Assembly: GCF_000204055.1 (NCBI RefSeq)
Contig: NW_006768781.1
Span: forward strand, 1,152,962 to 1,216,961
Length of the DNA: 64,000 bases
Source of the DNA: Melampsora larici-populina 98AG31
Lineage: Eukaryota > Basidiomycota > Pucciniomycetes > Pucciniales > Melampsoraceae
Direction: 5' to 3'
Below are positions 13,104 to 25,011 of the stretch, one piece after another (within the stretch, counting starts at the first letter, position 1; each line of letters opens with the position of its first letter). A program made the position numbers and the translations under genes. Under the pieces are notes generated by a model. The model was not told the origin of the DNA and made no database searches. It worked only from the letters and a program-made list of their open reading frames with translations.

Positions 13104-16100
13104 TTAGACAAGTTGGATACCCAGTCTGTCCATCTCCTGGTCGATCGAGTTTTCAGCCAGTAATCTGTGCTGTGAGCCTCCGATCGGACACCCGCACGTG
13201 GGACACCTCGATTGCTGGAAAGGACGAACATCAGCAATGTCATACAATCCTTGATTGAAGCATGGAGAGTCTTACTTGCATAGCCTGCCCGCATTCCGAG
13301 ATGTAAAAAGTATGGCCCTCTATACAGCGGTACCTGTGTGTTTTCATGTCAATTAGCATCTCATCATCAAATTTAAAAAGAGCCTGTGCACACCAATGGG
13401 ATCCAAATTGAACCCCCATGGCTCGAGCGATCATAGTCTTTTCTTCGAGAGTGACAGGCTCCTCCCACGTTCGCGACACAAGGGACGATAGGACCTGATC
13501 GAATGAGCTCTCTAAAAGATCACGATTTTCCTTTGCAGAATCTATTTCATCATTATCATGACTTCCCGAACTTTCCAAGCACATCTTCTCCCAAATGACT
13601 ATCGCATTGTTTAGCTTATTTATCGCTTCGTTTGAGTCTTCTGTTAATGATTTGATAAGATCTAGATCCTTATCATCTTTACGTAGCTCTTCCTTCACAA
13701 TCGATTTCATTTCGTCTAAGAGCGCGCGGGCGTGAAAATCCCAAGCATGCACAGTTTGAATGGTCAAACCAAGTTCAAAAGCTTCTGTCGCAATAAGTTT
13801 TTTGCTCCTGACACGCGATCGGCGTAGGAAATTCAAATATAGCTTCCACTGGAAGATTATGATATCTGCACCTTCACTACTGTCGTAGAATGATGGGATG
13901 GAGTTCTCTAAAGCCCGGATAATGATAACGAAGATTTGATCCTCCAATGCACCAACATCCGTGATGATGGTATTGATAGACGGAGGTGGACAGGATCCCA
14001 TTTCTCGACGAGCCCGCGCCATCAAAGCATCGATGTCACCATCTTGTTCATTGTTTTTTGCTGCCTGATGAACTAATGATTGATAAACTTTACTTAATCC
14101 TACGTCGTACGCGGCGCACATGGGTTGCTTCGTGGTGACCAAATCAAAAAGGGTCTTGTATGTGAGTCTGAGAGGATCGGTAGCCTTCTTCCAAGTATCT
14201 AGAAAACTGTTCGAGAAGCCATGTTGCTTCAAGTCAAAAATGTCTGCCGGAGAGAGTAATATAGTTTCTTCAGCTTTGCAGCACGAAGTCTGGTATTCGA
14301 GTACTTCCTTGAGCTGAACCCGTGGATTGATGTGGCTGATTTCGAACCAAGTACGTTCATCCAGTACAAATTTGAACTCCTTCAACTGATCACAGATTTC
14401 TTTCACAGTATATTCGGATCGTCGATAATTCTCTTCTTCCAAGAGTTGTAGTTTAGCAAACATGATCGGACGTGTATATCTTCGTGCAAATTTGGGAGTG
14501 ATCGCACCACGACACGACGGACACGATTTCGGAGTGACGCGATGTTCGGTAGGAAATATTGGCCGCCCATCTGAATTGTAATATTGATGGAGCTCCATAT
14601 GTCCATCGAGAGTTTCGACCGTCCAAGAGTGGCCGCAAGCAAGTGTGATGATCCTGTCGTCCCAATTTTGTTCCGGATTCATTTCATTGAGAGTCTTCGA
14701 CTCGAATATATCAACGACCTGTTCCATCGTTGAGGCAGGGCTACAACGCACACAATTCTGATGGCTGCAATTTTCCCCGCAGAGTGATGGACACGGATGA
14801 CCACAGCTAAGTTGTAATGGACATGCCTCCTGGCAGAATGGACGGGCACAGGGCTAAAAAGAAATTCTTAGACGGCTTTGCATGTGTGAGGGAATCAGAA
14901 AAAGATGCTGACCACAATGCAGGGCAATTCACAAGTGTGGTGCTTACAGCTCCATTCGCACTTGTGTTTGCACGGGATACACATTTCACTGCAACGCTTT
15001 GGACAGGGACGATGTTCGCAACTCATATCGCATGACTTGGAGCAGGGTGGACAAAAGTCATGCGGGCATGGCGAAGAGCATCTATGTCCACAGCTAAGCT
15101 GCTTATCACACGCATGAGGGACGTGCTTGTGTACCTGGACCGCTGCATCGGCAGCAATTGGTGTTCCAGTCGAAGTTCCTTTATTGAGGCTTCGACCGCC
15201 AGAACAAGGATTCCAGCATTTCTGGTCACAGCAAAGCATTTCACCACCGCAAGGTTCTATGCAGTCATCGGGAACGTCTCTGTTCTAACTTGGGTACAAG
15301 GAGACATCTGCGAAAAAAACATATTAGATAGATCACCTCATGATATGTGAGCTCAAAGTACAAACTTTTTCATGTCCACAGTCCATCTTCCAAGGTACGG
15401 CTTCATGGCACACCACATTCTCAAGGCGAGAAAGTTCAGAACATAAGATACGCGGCGCAACATGTCCACAAGGCAATTCCACGTCTCGTATGGGGACGCG
15501 GCACGCTAAACAAAGATCTCGATGACATAACGAGGGGCACGGGTGCCCACATCCCAGAATTTTATCACACAGCTCGGTGCATTGCGAAATTGTATGCTGC
15601 TTCAAACGTGGTTAGATTCTGTCAACAAGTTCAGAATGAAGAGAAACTTACTTCACGATCATCCGGATGACAGCGGCGTTTACACAAGTGTCCTAAAGAG
15701 CAATCAGCTTCAGTACGCTATCAAGCTTATTACCCGTGAAAGTACACCAATAAACTCTTACCACATGGCTCTAATTGGTCACCACAGACCAGCCTACATC
15801 CACCCTCCGGTGACAGTTCTGAGAATTGACGGGAGCACTGGACCAAGTTTTTCGAGGTAAGTGGATACCTTTCACATATGATCGGGATACCGTCCATCAA
15901 AGACTCTTCGGCTTTAAGAGAGGAGATCACGAAGTCCCAATAGGGCGTAGCTCTTTGAAGTAGATCACAGTCTCCTAAAATGAATAAACCATGCCTTGCT
16001 CGTGACAAAGCTACGTTTGCGCGATTTTCGGACTACAGAACGAAAGTGATTGGTAACAGAGACACACTAAAGATATCAAATCACATTCATACCTTCAAGA

Positions 16101-19100
16101 ATCCAATAGAATCATTCTGGTATTTGATGACGCTATTTTTTTGGGAATTCCGGACCACTGATAGTTGAAATTCTCTTGTCAATATACAGACTACCAGAGG
16201 ATGTTGTGATAAAATGGACTCACAGCTCAGGATGATGATATCATCTTCCTCCCCTTGGAAATTATCTACACTTGTGATTCTTACCTGATGGATGCATTTT
16301 TGATTAGTTATATGCGATAATCGTTCAATTAGATGAATACTGACTTGAGCTCCAAGTTTATCTTCCTGAATTTCCCCACCAAAACAATCATCGAGTTTCT
16401 TTTGCTGTGTCAGGTCCTCTGAATTTGATTTGACCCGGACCCCCGCATCCTTGAATAAATTCCTAAGGATCACGACCTGCCCCACATAGGGGGTTATGAT
16501 GCTTACACGGCCTTCATATCCTTGTTTAAAAAGGTATTTGGTCAAACCAACCACGAATGAGGCCTTGATATGAACATGGTATCATCAGCCATAATTTTCT
16601 GTGGTCAAAATTGTAGGTTGGTATTTACCTCGCCTCCATTGGTCTGTGAGGTGCTCACTGAGGTCTTCGAATCTTCGGGAAAGCTGTGGTTCATAAACAC
16701 GACATTTGAAGATATACCTTGAATTCTGCTCGATCGTGGTGATGTGATTAGCTCGTGGTTGAGGAATGCAAACCTCGAATATCACTGACTTTGGAAAGGT
16801 TAACGTTGATGGATGATTTTCCAAGTTCGGGTAAATTTTGCTGCATTGTATTTTGAGCTGGAATGAGTGCGTATGATCTGCCAACCAGATTATATGATAA
16901 TAAAGAAACCGACCTTATCAAACTTGATATTGCAGGTCTCATTCTTCTTTGAGTTCTGAGGCAAGCAAAGTCAATTTCGGATCTGAGATACAGACTAGGT
17001 TTCAGTAAAACGTCCAGCATTATTGGAAAACATTCATAAATATGGCAAGAGAAACTGAGCTCTACCTAACAAGTCTCTCGAACAGGCTTTGATCAGCACG
17101 GTAAAGCTTTCCAATTGAACTGTCCACGGAAAGGTCTTAAGGAGTGCACTAAATGAGTCCATGAACACGCGAGGATCTATTTTCGAACATATGCTTACTG
17201 TACGAGTTGATATGAGGTCTTAGCTGTTGATGATCTGTAGAGAAGAATGTGACGAGTGGATCAATCATGATAACAACTCAATTTCGCTGCACATGAGGCT
17301 ACCAAAGAAACGTACCTCCGATCATGATCAAATGCTGGATACTCGGATTCAGTGACGCCCAGACTTGCCCCTCAAGTATTTCACCCGCCTCTTCAATTAG
17401 CAAGACTTTGGGTTGCGCTGAGCGCATTAGGTCAAGATACATCGCCGCTCCACTAGTCGTGCAAGCAATCACATCCATGGATCTGAGATAATCACACTTG
17501 AGTGATTCGTAGATCGCGTTCAGCTTCACTTTCGCGTTTTGGAGTCTCCTTCTCAAGAAGAATAGATTAGTATCAAGTTCGCGGTACACAATACTTTGCC
17601 AATGCTGATAAAGGTTCTTCCTTTCAACTCGAGACATCTCCCAAGGATCAGAATCATGAAGCTCTTCAACATTTCGTGTGGTATGAAGATCTTTTCTCTC
17701 CAACCACTTCCTGTATAATCTATTGTTAGAACCGCTTTCGTTTATTCCAACGCATAGAAGGTAGTAGCAATTTCACTGCTCGATCTCTGAATCATGTCAC
17801 ACAAAGATGAGTTGAAGGCATAAATTTCAAACGGATCTATACTATTACCACCCACTTGACTTGGTTGAATCAAAGATTGATTCGCCTTCTGTGCTTCAAT
17901 GACCTTTCGGGAATCAACACGCGCAGCAAAGTCGTTACATTCGAGCCAGTCCTTCATTCGGGGGTCCTGGGCAGATGTGCTTTTCGAAGTAGAATTGACG
18001 ACCGTCCATCCTTCCTGATGAAATAAGGATAAGGCATCGCGTATGAAACTTGGTGGATCAAGTATGCCGTCACATGCTTTGGACCTTAGACTCTCCAAAC
18101 GGTGCACTGGTATGACGTGATCTTTTCCTTTGAAAGCCATATTGCACCTATCATCAATTTCTGCTGTTATCTCTTCGATGAGCCCACGTTGCTTTCTGAC
18201 TGCTTCTCTTGCGACTCGACTCAGGGGGTTTCTTTGACAGTTCAGATTAAACTGTAGATAATATTGTCAGGTGATGATTGGCTTTGGAATTTATTGGACC
18301 AAATGATTCACAAAGCTTACAGGTTGTATTAATTCGGATTTTGATCCCACACCTATACGAGTAAATCTTCCCGTAACGTTGCTTTCGTAGAGCTTTTCTA
18401 AAAACTGTGCAGGTCATTTTCGGCGGAAGTTGAGCCTACGTGTCATGTCTTGACATACTCATTGATTGGACTGGAAGATTCACCTGGTCTAATGCATGAT
18501 TTGTTACGCAGACAATATGGATTGGCTTAATACCATTCTTTAACAATGTCTCAACGACTTTCACACCCACGCTTATAAAGAAGGAATGGGTTAGTAATAT
18601 TCTTTAAACAGCAGGGCAGCTTGTGATGGTCACTTACTGGCTCTTTCCTGTACCTGGTGGACTAAATCAGAAAAAAGGGCAACATATCAATATTGTGTTA
18701 GAGGGATGAGTGTATTTGATAAGTACGTACCCTTTGATCAGAGCTACTTCACTGGATAGGCAGTGAATCAAGGCCTCTGCTTGAGACTGATCGAGCTTTC
18801 CACTTTCTACAATTTGCTCAACTGTAGCTGCTTTACTTCCGGGATCAGAAAGTCGGACAGGCGTATTTCTGTCACCCAGAGGTCTGCCAAGCAAGCAAGA
18901 TAAGTTCCAAGCGAATCCAGGGTTTCGCGGATACATCGGTACTGATAAATCTATCTTTTGATTTTCATCAAGCATGGGTACCCCCAAATAGGGTTTGAAT
19001 GGTACCTCATAATAGTGTTTTTGACGAATGACTTCAAGATATTGTAGTTGTACCTCGGCAACAAGGTTTGGGATTTCGAACAGTATAAATTTAGATGAGT

Positions 19101-20909
19101 GGTTATTTGAAACTTTTCTGGATTGAGCGAATCCCCAATTGTACGTTTGTTGATGTAAAGGCTTGACGAGAACTTCTAATTTATTGTTTACTGTTGCAGT
19201 AGCATCGGATTTGAGAAGTCCAAGATGAAATTGATTACCGTCAAATATACCGACTAAATTTTTGTTTCTTAAGTTCCCAGTATCTTCTAAAACTTTTTGA
19301 GACTTTGTCCATGTAGCCGTGATGACCAAACAAAGGCTTTCTTTCTGAGGACAAACCTCCATATTTTCAACACATGCGCCTTGAAATATCCCACACACTA
19401 TATCCGATCCTTCGTGATTCAGTTTGACGCGACCATTAGTGCAAAAGATTTTTGAGCCCTTTGATTTACTCTCTTTGCGAAAAGCTTTGAGTACATCTCG
19501 AATCGGAGAAACGAAATCTTCACGCATAAGTCGGAAACATGTATCAAGCTGTCTTTCAACACCGTTTGTGACAATGTGATGTGGCGCAAGCGGGAAGTTG
19601 GCTGGAAAGCATGGTTCTGTGTCGCAGAGAAGTTCATCGATAGTAGGAAAGCATTTTATTTTGCTTATCGAATGATGATCATTCGAGTGTCGACCTCCTG
19701 GTGGGACCCATCTTTGTTGAAGGATATGCAATGCTTTGTCGTTTTCACAGGTCGCTGTCACCCTAGAAATTTTGCTTTGCGATGGCGTTTGCGGTTGTGT
19801 TGACAAAGCTTCGACTGTTGTATCCCATTGAGCTAGCTTTCTGTGCAAATCTTTCAAATTGTTGGCCAAGTTAAGTAAAAGGTATTCACGCTCGTTGGAG
19901 GATAATGATGAGAATAAGTCTTGTTGTGATGTTTCCAAGCTAGACTGAGGGTTGGAAGCCTGTAAGATCTTTCGATCATCCACCTCCCTTATGAGTTTAC
20001 CCAATGTTAACCGAATCTTGTCGACCGCGCGTAATCGAGTATGGAAGCGAATAGTATACCTGCTCAAAAAAGCTCGTTTCAAATTCTGTTTTTCAAGAAG
20101 ATTGGGAATCGAAACTTACTGTCTTAATATTAGGTAAAAGGTCGTGAAAGCGCGATATGTGATCAATCCATTGCCAGGATCATCAGGCCAAGAAAATGAT
20201 TCGATTGTTTCACATATCATCTCGACGTTCTGGTTGACTGTATCATACAATCTGTTGATCACGCCTTGGTCAAGCCAAGTCAGAAGCACTTCCGAAGTCA
20301 AAAACTTCAATCAAAAGGGATCAGTGAATTTCTTATCTGCTAGATGATGATGAACTACATGGTATCGCCAACTCACAGTCAGCGTAGGCAGCCAACCCTG
20401 GTAGATGAAGTATTCATTTCTTCGATTATGCCTCAGAATATCGCCAATGTATCGGATCAATAGTTCGAAGGGAGGGAGCTTAGAGCCTTGTGACGCGTCT
20501 TCGCTTAGCACAAGGAGCAGAAGATCGGCCTGATCTTTGTAAGACTTTTCAAAACAGAACCAATCAGCGAGCCAAGATCATCATCACTTTCTCTAGAACA
20601 ACAGTCAACTGATGAGGATGTGAAGGAGTCTACCATGCCGGGTGCGATCATTGCAACTTGAAGAGTCACGGCGAAGTCCTTGAGTCCCCTCATCACCAAT
20701 TGAGGTTGATATGGTGCAGTTGTCCATTGTTTGATCTTCCTCCAAAGCTCGCCGTGATTAGATTTATTGGGTATTTGTACGAGAGAGTCAGAAAATTGAT
20801 GATTTCCACAGAGAGCTTTCTCTGGTTGAATCGTGTCAGCTTTATTTGTTACCGGGTCTGCCTGCCTTGCAGCTGGCTTGTGATAAACTCTTCCACCTCG
20901 CCTGCGCAT
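13104..20909 (-). CDS. NFX1-type zinc-finger SF1 RNA helicase, RZ finger
   Basis: Exons in gene order: 20909-20634, 20544-20377, 20304-20120, 20059-18731, 18661-18638, 18571-18484, 18404-18321, 18251-17803, 17719-17316, 17234-17199, 17135-17066, 16982-16914, 16840-16790, 16725-16629, 16563-16224, 16157-16093, 16032-15762, 15692-15652, 15599-15366, 15284-14916, 14853-13276, 13214-13104. All phases agree, giving 2112 residues. Domains: a helical N-terminal region; a Q-motif-like LDQSQAEAL (about residue 630); the P-loop GPPGTGKS (about 653); CVTNHALDQ (about 685); the motif II variant IEEAGE (about 976); GDHQQLRP (about 1003); FQGEEDDI (about 1210); ALSRARHG (about 1252). Cys/His-rich NFX1 fingers follow (about 1310-1580), and a C-terminal RZ finger has CxEGH, ECGQAM, CPTCGCPIGG (about 2050-2090). 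This is the architecture of animal ZNFX1 and fission-yeast Hrr1, which act in RNA silencing and RNA binding; that role is inferred. The first donor is uncertain: 20634 or 20610, both in phase. Confidence 0.9.
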
Positions 20910-21275
20910 GATTCGGGTTGATGGGGAAGTGGCTGAAGTGACAATGATGTTCTATATAATCAGAGTTCGTGAGCTCGATGTAGTTATCACATCTCAAATT
21001 ACCAGCCACGCTTACACCGCTAAAGGGTTTTTAGGCAAACTTTTGTGGGCCCAGGGGTTTTTAGCCGCATCAGTCCCCGCGTGAGACTTGAGACAACGGT
21101 GAGACGATCATGAGACTACACGTTACAAATATGAGATGCATCCCAGGGATGGATAGCCTGATATGCCCAAGGAATGGGTTTGTCTCGGTTCTCGCAAGGA
21201 GCAGTGTTGGCTACCGACGTGGGCTTGGGCCCGAATTTTATTTCCCCCCATGAACACAAGGACAACATAGAAAAA
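20910..21275. other. Upstream region of the helicase gene
   Basis: About 360 bp between the helicase start and the inverted-repeat element at 21276. It should contain the helicase promoter. I see no clear TATA box at a convincing distance and no other feature. Confidence 0.4.
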
Positions 21276-23156
21276 GGCGATTGATAAACCACGCCGACTT
21301 CAAAGCTGGTTTGACACCGGTTTTTTCAAACCGGATTCCTTCAGAAGATGTACAGCTGCTATACTGAGGTAAGTACAGACTGGTACAGAGCTGTACCACT
21401 TCTACAGCCTTCAAACCTCTTCGAACTATTTCTGACGCCGGGTTTTGACAGACTCGGCGTTATTCCTTTTGAAAGTTTTTGGATTGTTTTCACCGCTGAT
21501 CAATCCTAATTCTTGTTTCTGAGAAGGTGACTAGAGAAATTCATGTTCTACATACTCAATTTCGGTAGCTGTAGTAAACATTGAGAGTTTCTACTTGTCT
21601 GAGATGAAGGGCTATTGAAAATGTTTCCATTTGCGATGTTGGACGATTGAACAAAGCTTGGACCAATCACAAGAAACATGATATACTTTTGGCTCCATTT
21701 GCTCGGCTCAATCGCACCAGGAGAGCAATCCTCTTGGGAGGGCCTCAAGAACTCAAGCATCACCAAGAGTTCAAGGATTACCAATACTAATGCTGGATCT
21801 GATTGATAGTAAATCACCAATGGCCCGTCCTACCTCACTTTTGTTCGACCAAATATTGGAGGAAGTTTGCAAACGCTTGTTTGCAATGCAAAAGCAAGAG
21901 TCTGAATTGTCAGACTGGTTCTCTATCATTGTGTTCCAAAGAACATGTAGATAGAAACATTATGTGATGAATACTTGCTGGGTAGAAGGGGATTCTCACT
22001 TGATAGACCCACAGAGACGCAGAGTAGAGTACTGGCTCAGTCATTGCCCTCCTGAACTACTCTGCAAAACACTTCAACAGCAAGTGCAGTGGGTTACATG
22101 TACTGCGTCAAAATGCGGCATCACTGCAGACATTATTCGGGTTCCCCAAGTGGGCAGGGAAAAATGATTGGGAGTATGATTTGTCATAAAATGGTCTATC
22201 ACTCCACACCTGAGCCATAACACCCACACTACATATGTGTAGCAGGCTCAGTGAATATGTGGTTATCATGTACATACAGTTCTGCTCAGTTATCTGCTCA
22301 TCAGGACAAGTTATTCATATGTAATACATGCTGTAACTTCTTTCAGATTGAAAAAAGCTTCCAAAAGATTGACTACATACACTGACTCAATGTTTTGGTG
22401 TGATCTCATCAACTCAACTGCATGTAACACACTTTCTGTTACTAAGACATAGCTTCAACAATATTGCCTGAGCAGCTACAGAATTATATGTAGTGAATTT
22501 TTGGGAAAAAAATTTCAAAGTCGAAAAAGTTACATGTGGTATAACATGTGATTTATTTATTCTGATGGGCAAAAAACTGAGCAGACCTGTATGTACATGA
22601 TAGACAACTATTGACTTAGCTTGCTGCACATATGTAGTGTGGGTGAAATGGCCCAGGTGTGCAGTATTAGATTCTTTTATGAAAAACTGTACTATTAATC
22701 ATTTTCCTCTGCCAAATTGGGGAAGTTGAATGATGTTTACAGTGCATATCTCTGTCTTTGACTCATCGTTCATCGACTTCTTTGACACTACTAGAAATCA
22801 CCAATTATTGTGATAGCATGCTCTGTTTTGAGGTTTCCATTGTGAAGAAGCAAACCAATTGCAAACCTCATGATTGTTTCTATCTACTCGCGGCTCCTAA
22901 TTCTTAAAGGTAGGCAGCGGCTTCAGTTATTTTTGTCCAAACTTCAAACATCTTTATCTGAATCAAAAGCCGGCGTCAGAAGCAAAACAAAACCCCGGCT
23001 GCAGAAAAACCTAGAAAAACTCTGAAGGCAGTAGAAGTGGTACAGCTCTGTACCAGTCTGTACCTCAGTATAGCAGCTGTACATCTTCTGAAGGAATCCG
23101 GTTTGAAAAAACCGGTGTCAAACCAGCTTTGAAGTTGGCGTGGTTTATCAATTGCC
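21276..23156. mobile_element. Non-autonomous DNA transposon, 8-bp target duplication
   Basis: Terminal inverted repeats of about 130 bp: the left begins GGCGATTGATAAACCACGCC at 21276, and the right ends with the near-exact complement at 23156. They extend inward past an ACCGGTTTTTTCAAACCGG hairpin to about 21402 and 23029, with a few substitutions and a 4-bp indel. A perfect 8-bp direct repeat TAGAAAAA flanks the element (21268-21275 and 23157-23164), the length expected of hAT-type insertion. More diverged inverted similarity (TTCTGACGCCGG) continues for another 50-80 bp. The interior has no transposase frame, so the element depends on an enzyme from elsewhere. A smaller inverted-repeat element sits inside at 22205-22661. 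Confidence 0.85.
22205..22661. mobile_element. Nested inverted-repeat element (MITE-like)
   Basis: Left end CACACCTGAGCC at 22205, continuing through CACCCACACTACATATGTG. The right end is the inverted counterpart, finishing GGCCCAGGTGTG at 22661. The arms resemble each other for about 150 bp, including TATCATGTACATACAG and CTGCTCAGTT, with more divergence inward. It lies wholly inside the 21276-23156 element. No flanking duplication was clear. Confidence 0.6.
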
Positions 23157-23164
23157 TAGAAAAA

Positions 23165-25011
23165 ATAGAGAAAAGAGACCGGAACATGTGGGAGGTCTAA
23201 CTATTTCTACATTTTGTTTTAAGAGGGAGCAGGTGGGCGGGCAAACAAAATTAGAAGTTCAACTAGTACCACATTGAGATAACAGAAGAAGAAAGAAGAT
23301 GAATTGGATTCAATAGAAGACTGTATCTAGCGGAAGTATTGAACTGAAAAGGAACAACTAGATTGAAAATATTTTTAGAAATTTTTGAAAATCTTTTCTG
23401 GGACAAACGGAAAGGGGTCGAGAGTAGGAAGATGAAAAAGGTTGGTAACAAGATCCGCAGTTTGAATTGTATTGATGATCTTTTGTAATTGCTTGACTTT
23501 TCCGCTTTCCCGCCTTGGAGCTACCTGCTCTTCTTGCTTGTGTGTACCCTCAACTCTCCCATTCCCCTCAGTCAACTCCTCGAGCCAACTTCCAACAGAT
23601 GGGACTTCTGATTTCCACAATCTTGGCATCTTTGAATCAAGGGATCACAATGACCTTCTGTGTCTGTGGTTTTGTATTGCTCTTTTCCTCATCACCCCAT
23701 CAAAAACACTCAACTTTGGGGATGAGCAAACACTCATTTGTAATGTTGATTTTTGTCTGTAAAGTCACATCGATTTTCATTTGGACAGTCGATCTTCAAT
23801 TTGGAAAGTCAATCAATCTTTATCTTTTATTGATTCATGTTTAGTTGTTGTTCCCTCTCATTGCTATTATCCTTGATTGATACAATCTATCATGAAATTT
23901 AGAACGTACAAGTTTTACTTGAAATACATAACAATGAGTGCGTATTTGAATTGATCTTAGAGAGAATCAGATTATCGTTCTGTTGCGACTCACAAATCTT
24001 GGTCTCACCATTTGTCAATCTTAGAGAGGTTATCATCCTATCACCAATCTCGGCCTCACATCTTGATATGTACACCTTTGAATTTGGTCGCACACATTTA
24101 AAACACTAACAATCGGCTCACATTTAAATTGTTATTAGAGTCTGTTCAGGTTAGTCTTCAGAGTCCAGATTGCCCCAAATTTCGAGGATCGACTTGAGTC
24201 TGTGGGCAGTTTTTTTAAAGAGCATGATGATGATTGATCCAACAAAACAAAAAACAAAATGAAACAACAAAAATAAATGATATTGAGAGAGATTGAGAGC
24301 TATTGAGAGTCATCAAATCGGCAACATTGGGCAGCAAAAGGAAGTATGCGGGAGAAGATGCATGCATCTGCGTCTTGATCAACCCAAATGGATGTATACA
24401 TACAGAGCTGTACGGTCTGTAGGCTCACATTGTCTCATGTCCTCTCACGTGAAGACTGATACGGCTATTCTCTTGAAACCCGACCCCTGCACAACCACTG
24501 TCTTGTCTAATTCACATCTGAACATCCAATCGTCTCAATGTTGCGAGCTCCACGGATAGCCCACAGTGCTGGACGCCGTTCCATTGCCACAACACGGAGC
24601 TGACAGGGGTTGTATCCGTAAATAAAGCGCATGGCAATCAGCCGCTGGTCCCACGCAGCAGATATGCACCCCAAACACGCGTCTGAGACACCCAATATTG
24701 CAATAACTAACACAGAGCTGAGACAGTTATCACACGCATGCCCTTCAAAAGTTTCTCCGATCATTTTTTTTACATTTCTTAAAGTGTTTTTGAAGCTGTT
24801 AGGCTATCAAACACTATTTCTCCAATTCATGAGAAGCATACGGAGGGCGACTTGAACATGTCAGAAGACATGTTTGATTTCCCAGACGGTGAAGATCTCT
24901 TCACTTTTGCGTTGGACTGACACTGCCGAAAGTCTTCATTATCATATCTTACAATCGTTAAAGTCTTTGCCATTGTCTTGTTTCCACTCATCACAATAAG
25001 ATACTCCACCA
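23165..25011. other. Intergenic, no recognised gene
   Basis: Several open frames of 60-110 codons occur on both strands (23263-23844, 23899-24093, 24293-24764). They overlap in opposite directions and show no domain, signal peptide or splice pattern that I can support. Confidence 0.45.

Noticed and set aside
15023..15670. Several plus-strand frames of 60-110 codons
   Set aside because: They overlap the Cys/His-rich exons of the helicase in antisense; the regular Cys codon spacing keeps these frames open.
16748..17020. Apparent one-base frameshift in the helicase between the NLENHPS and SSNVVF blocks
   Set aside because: An intron from 16789 to 16726 (donor GTCAGT, acceptor GAGCAG) joins the blocks in phase and gives the family-like KIQGISSNVVF, so no frameshift is needed.
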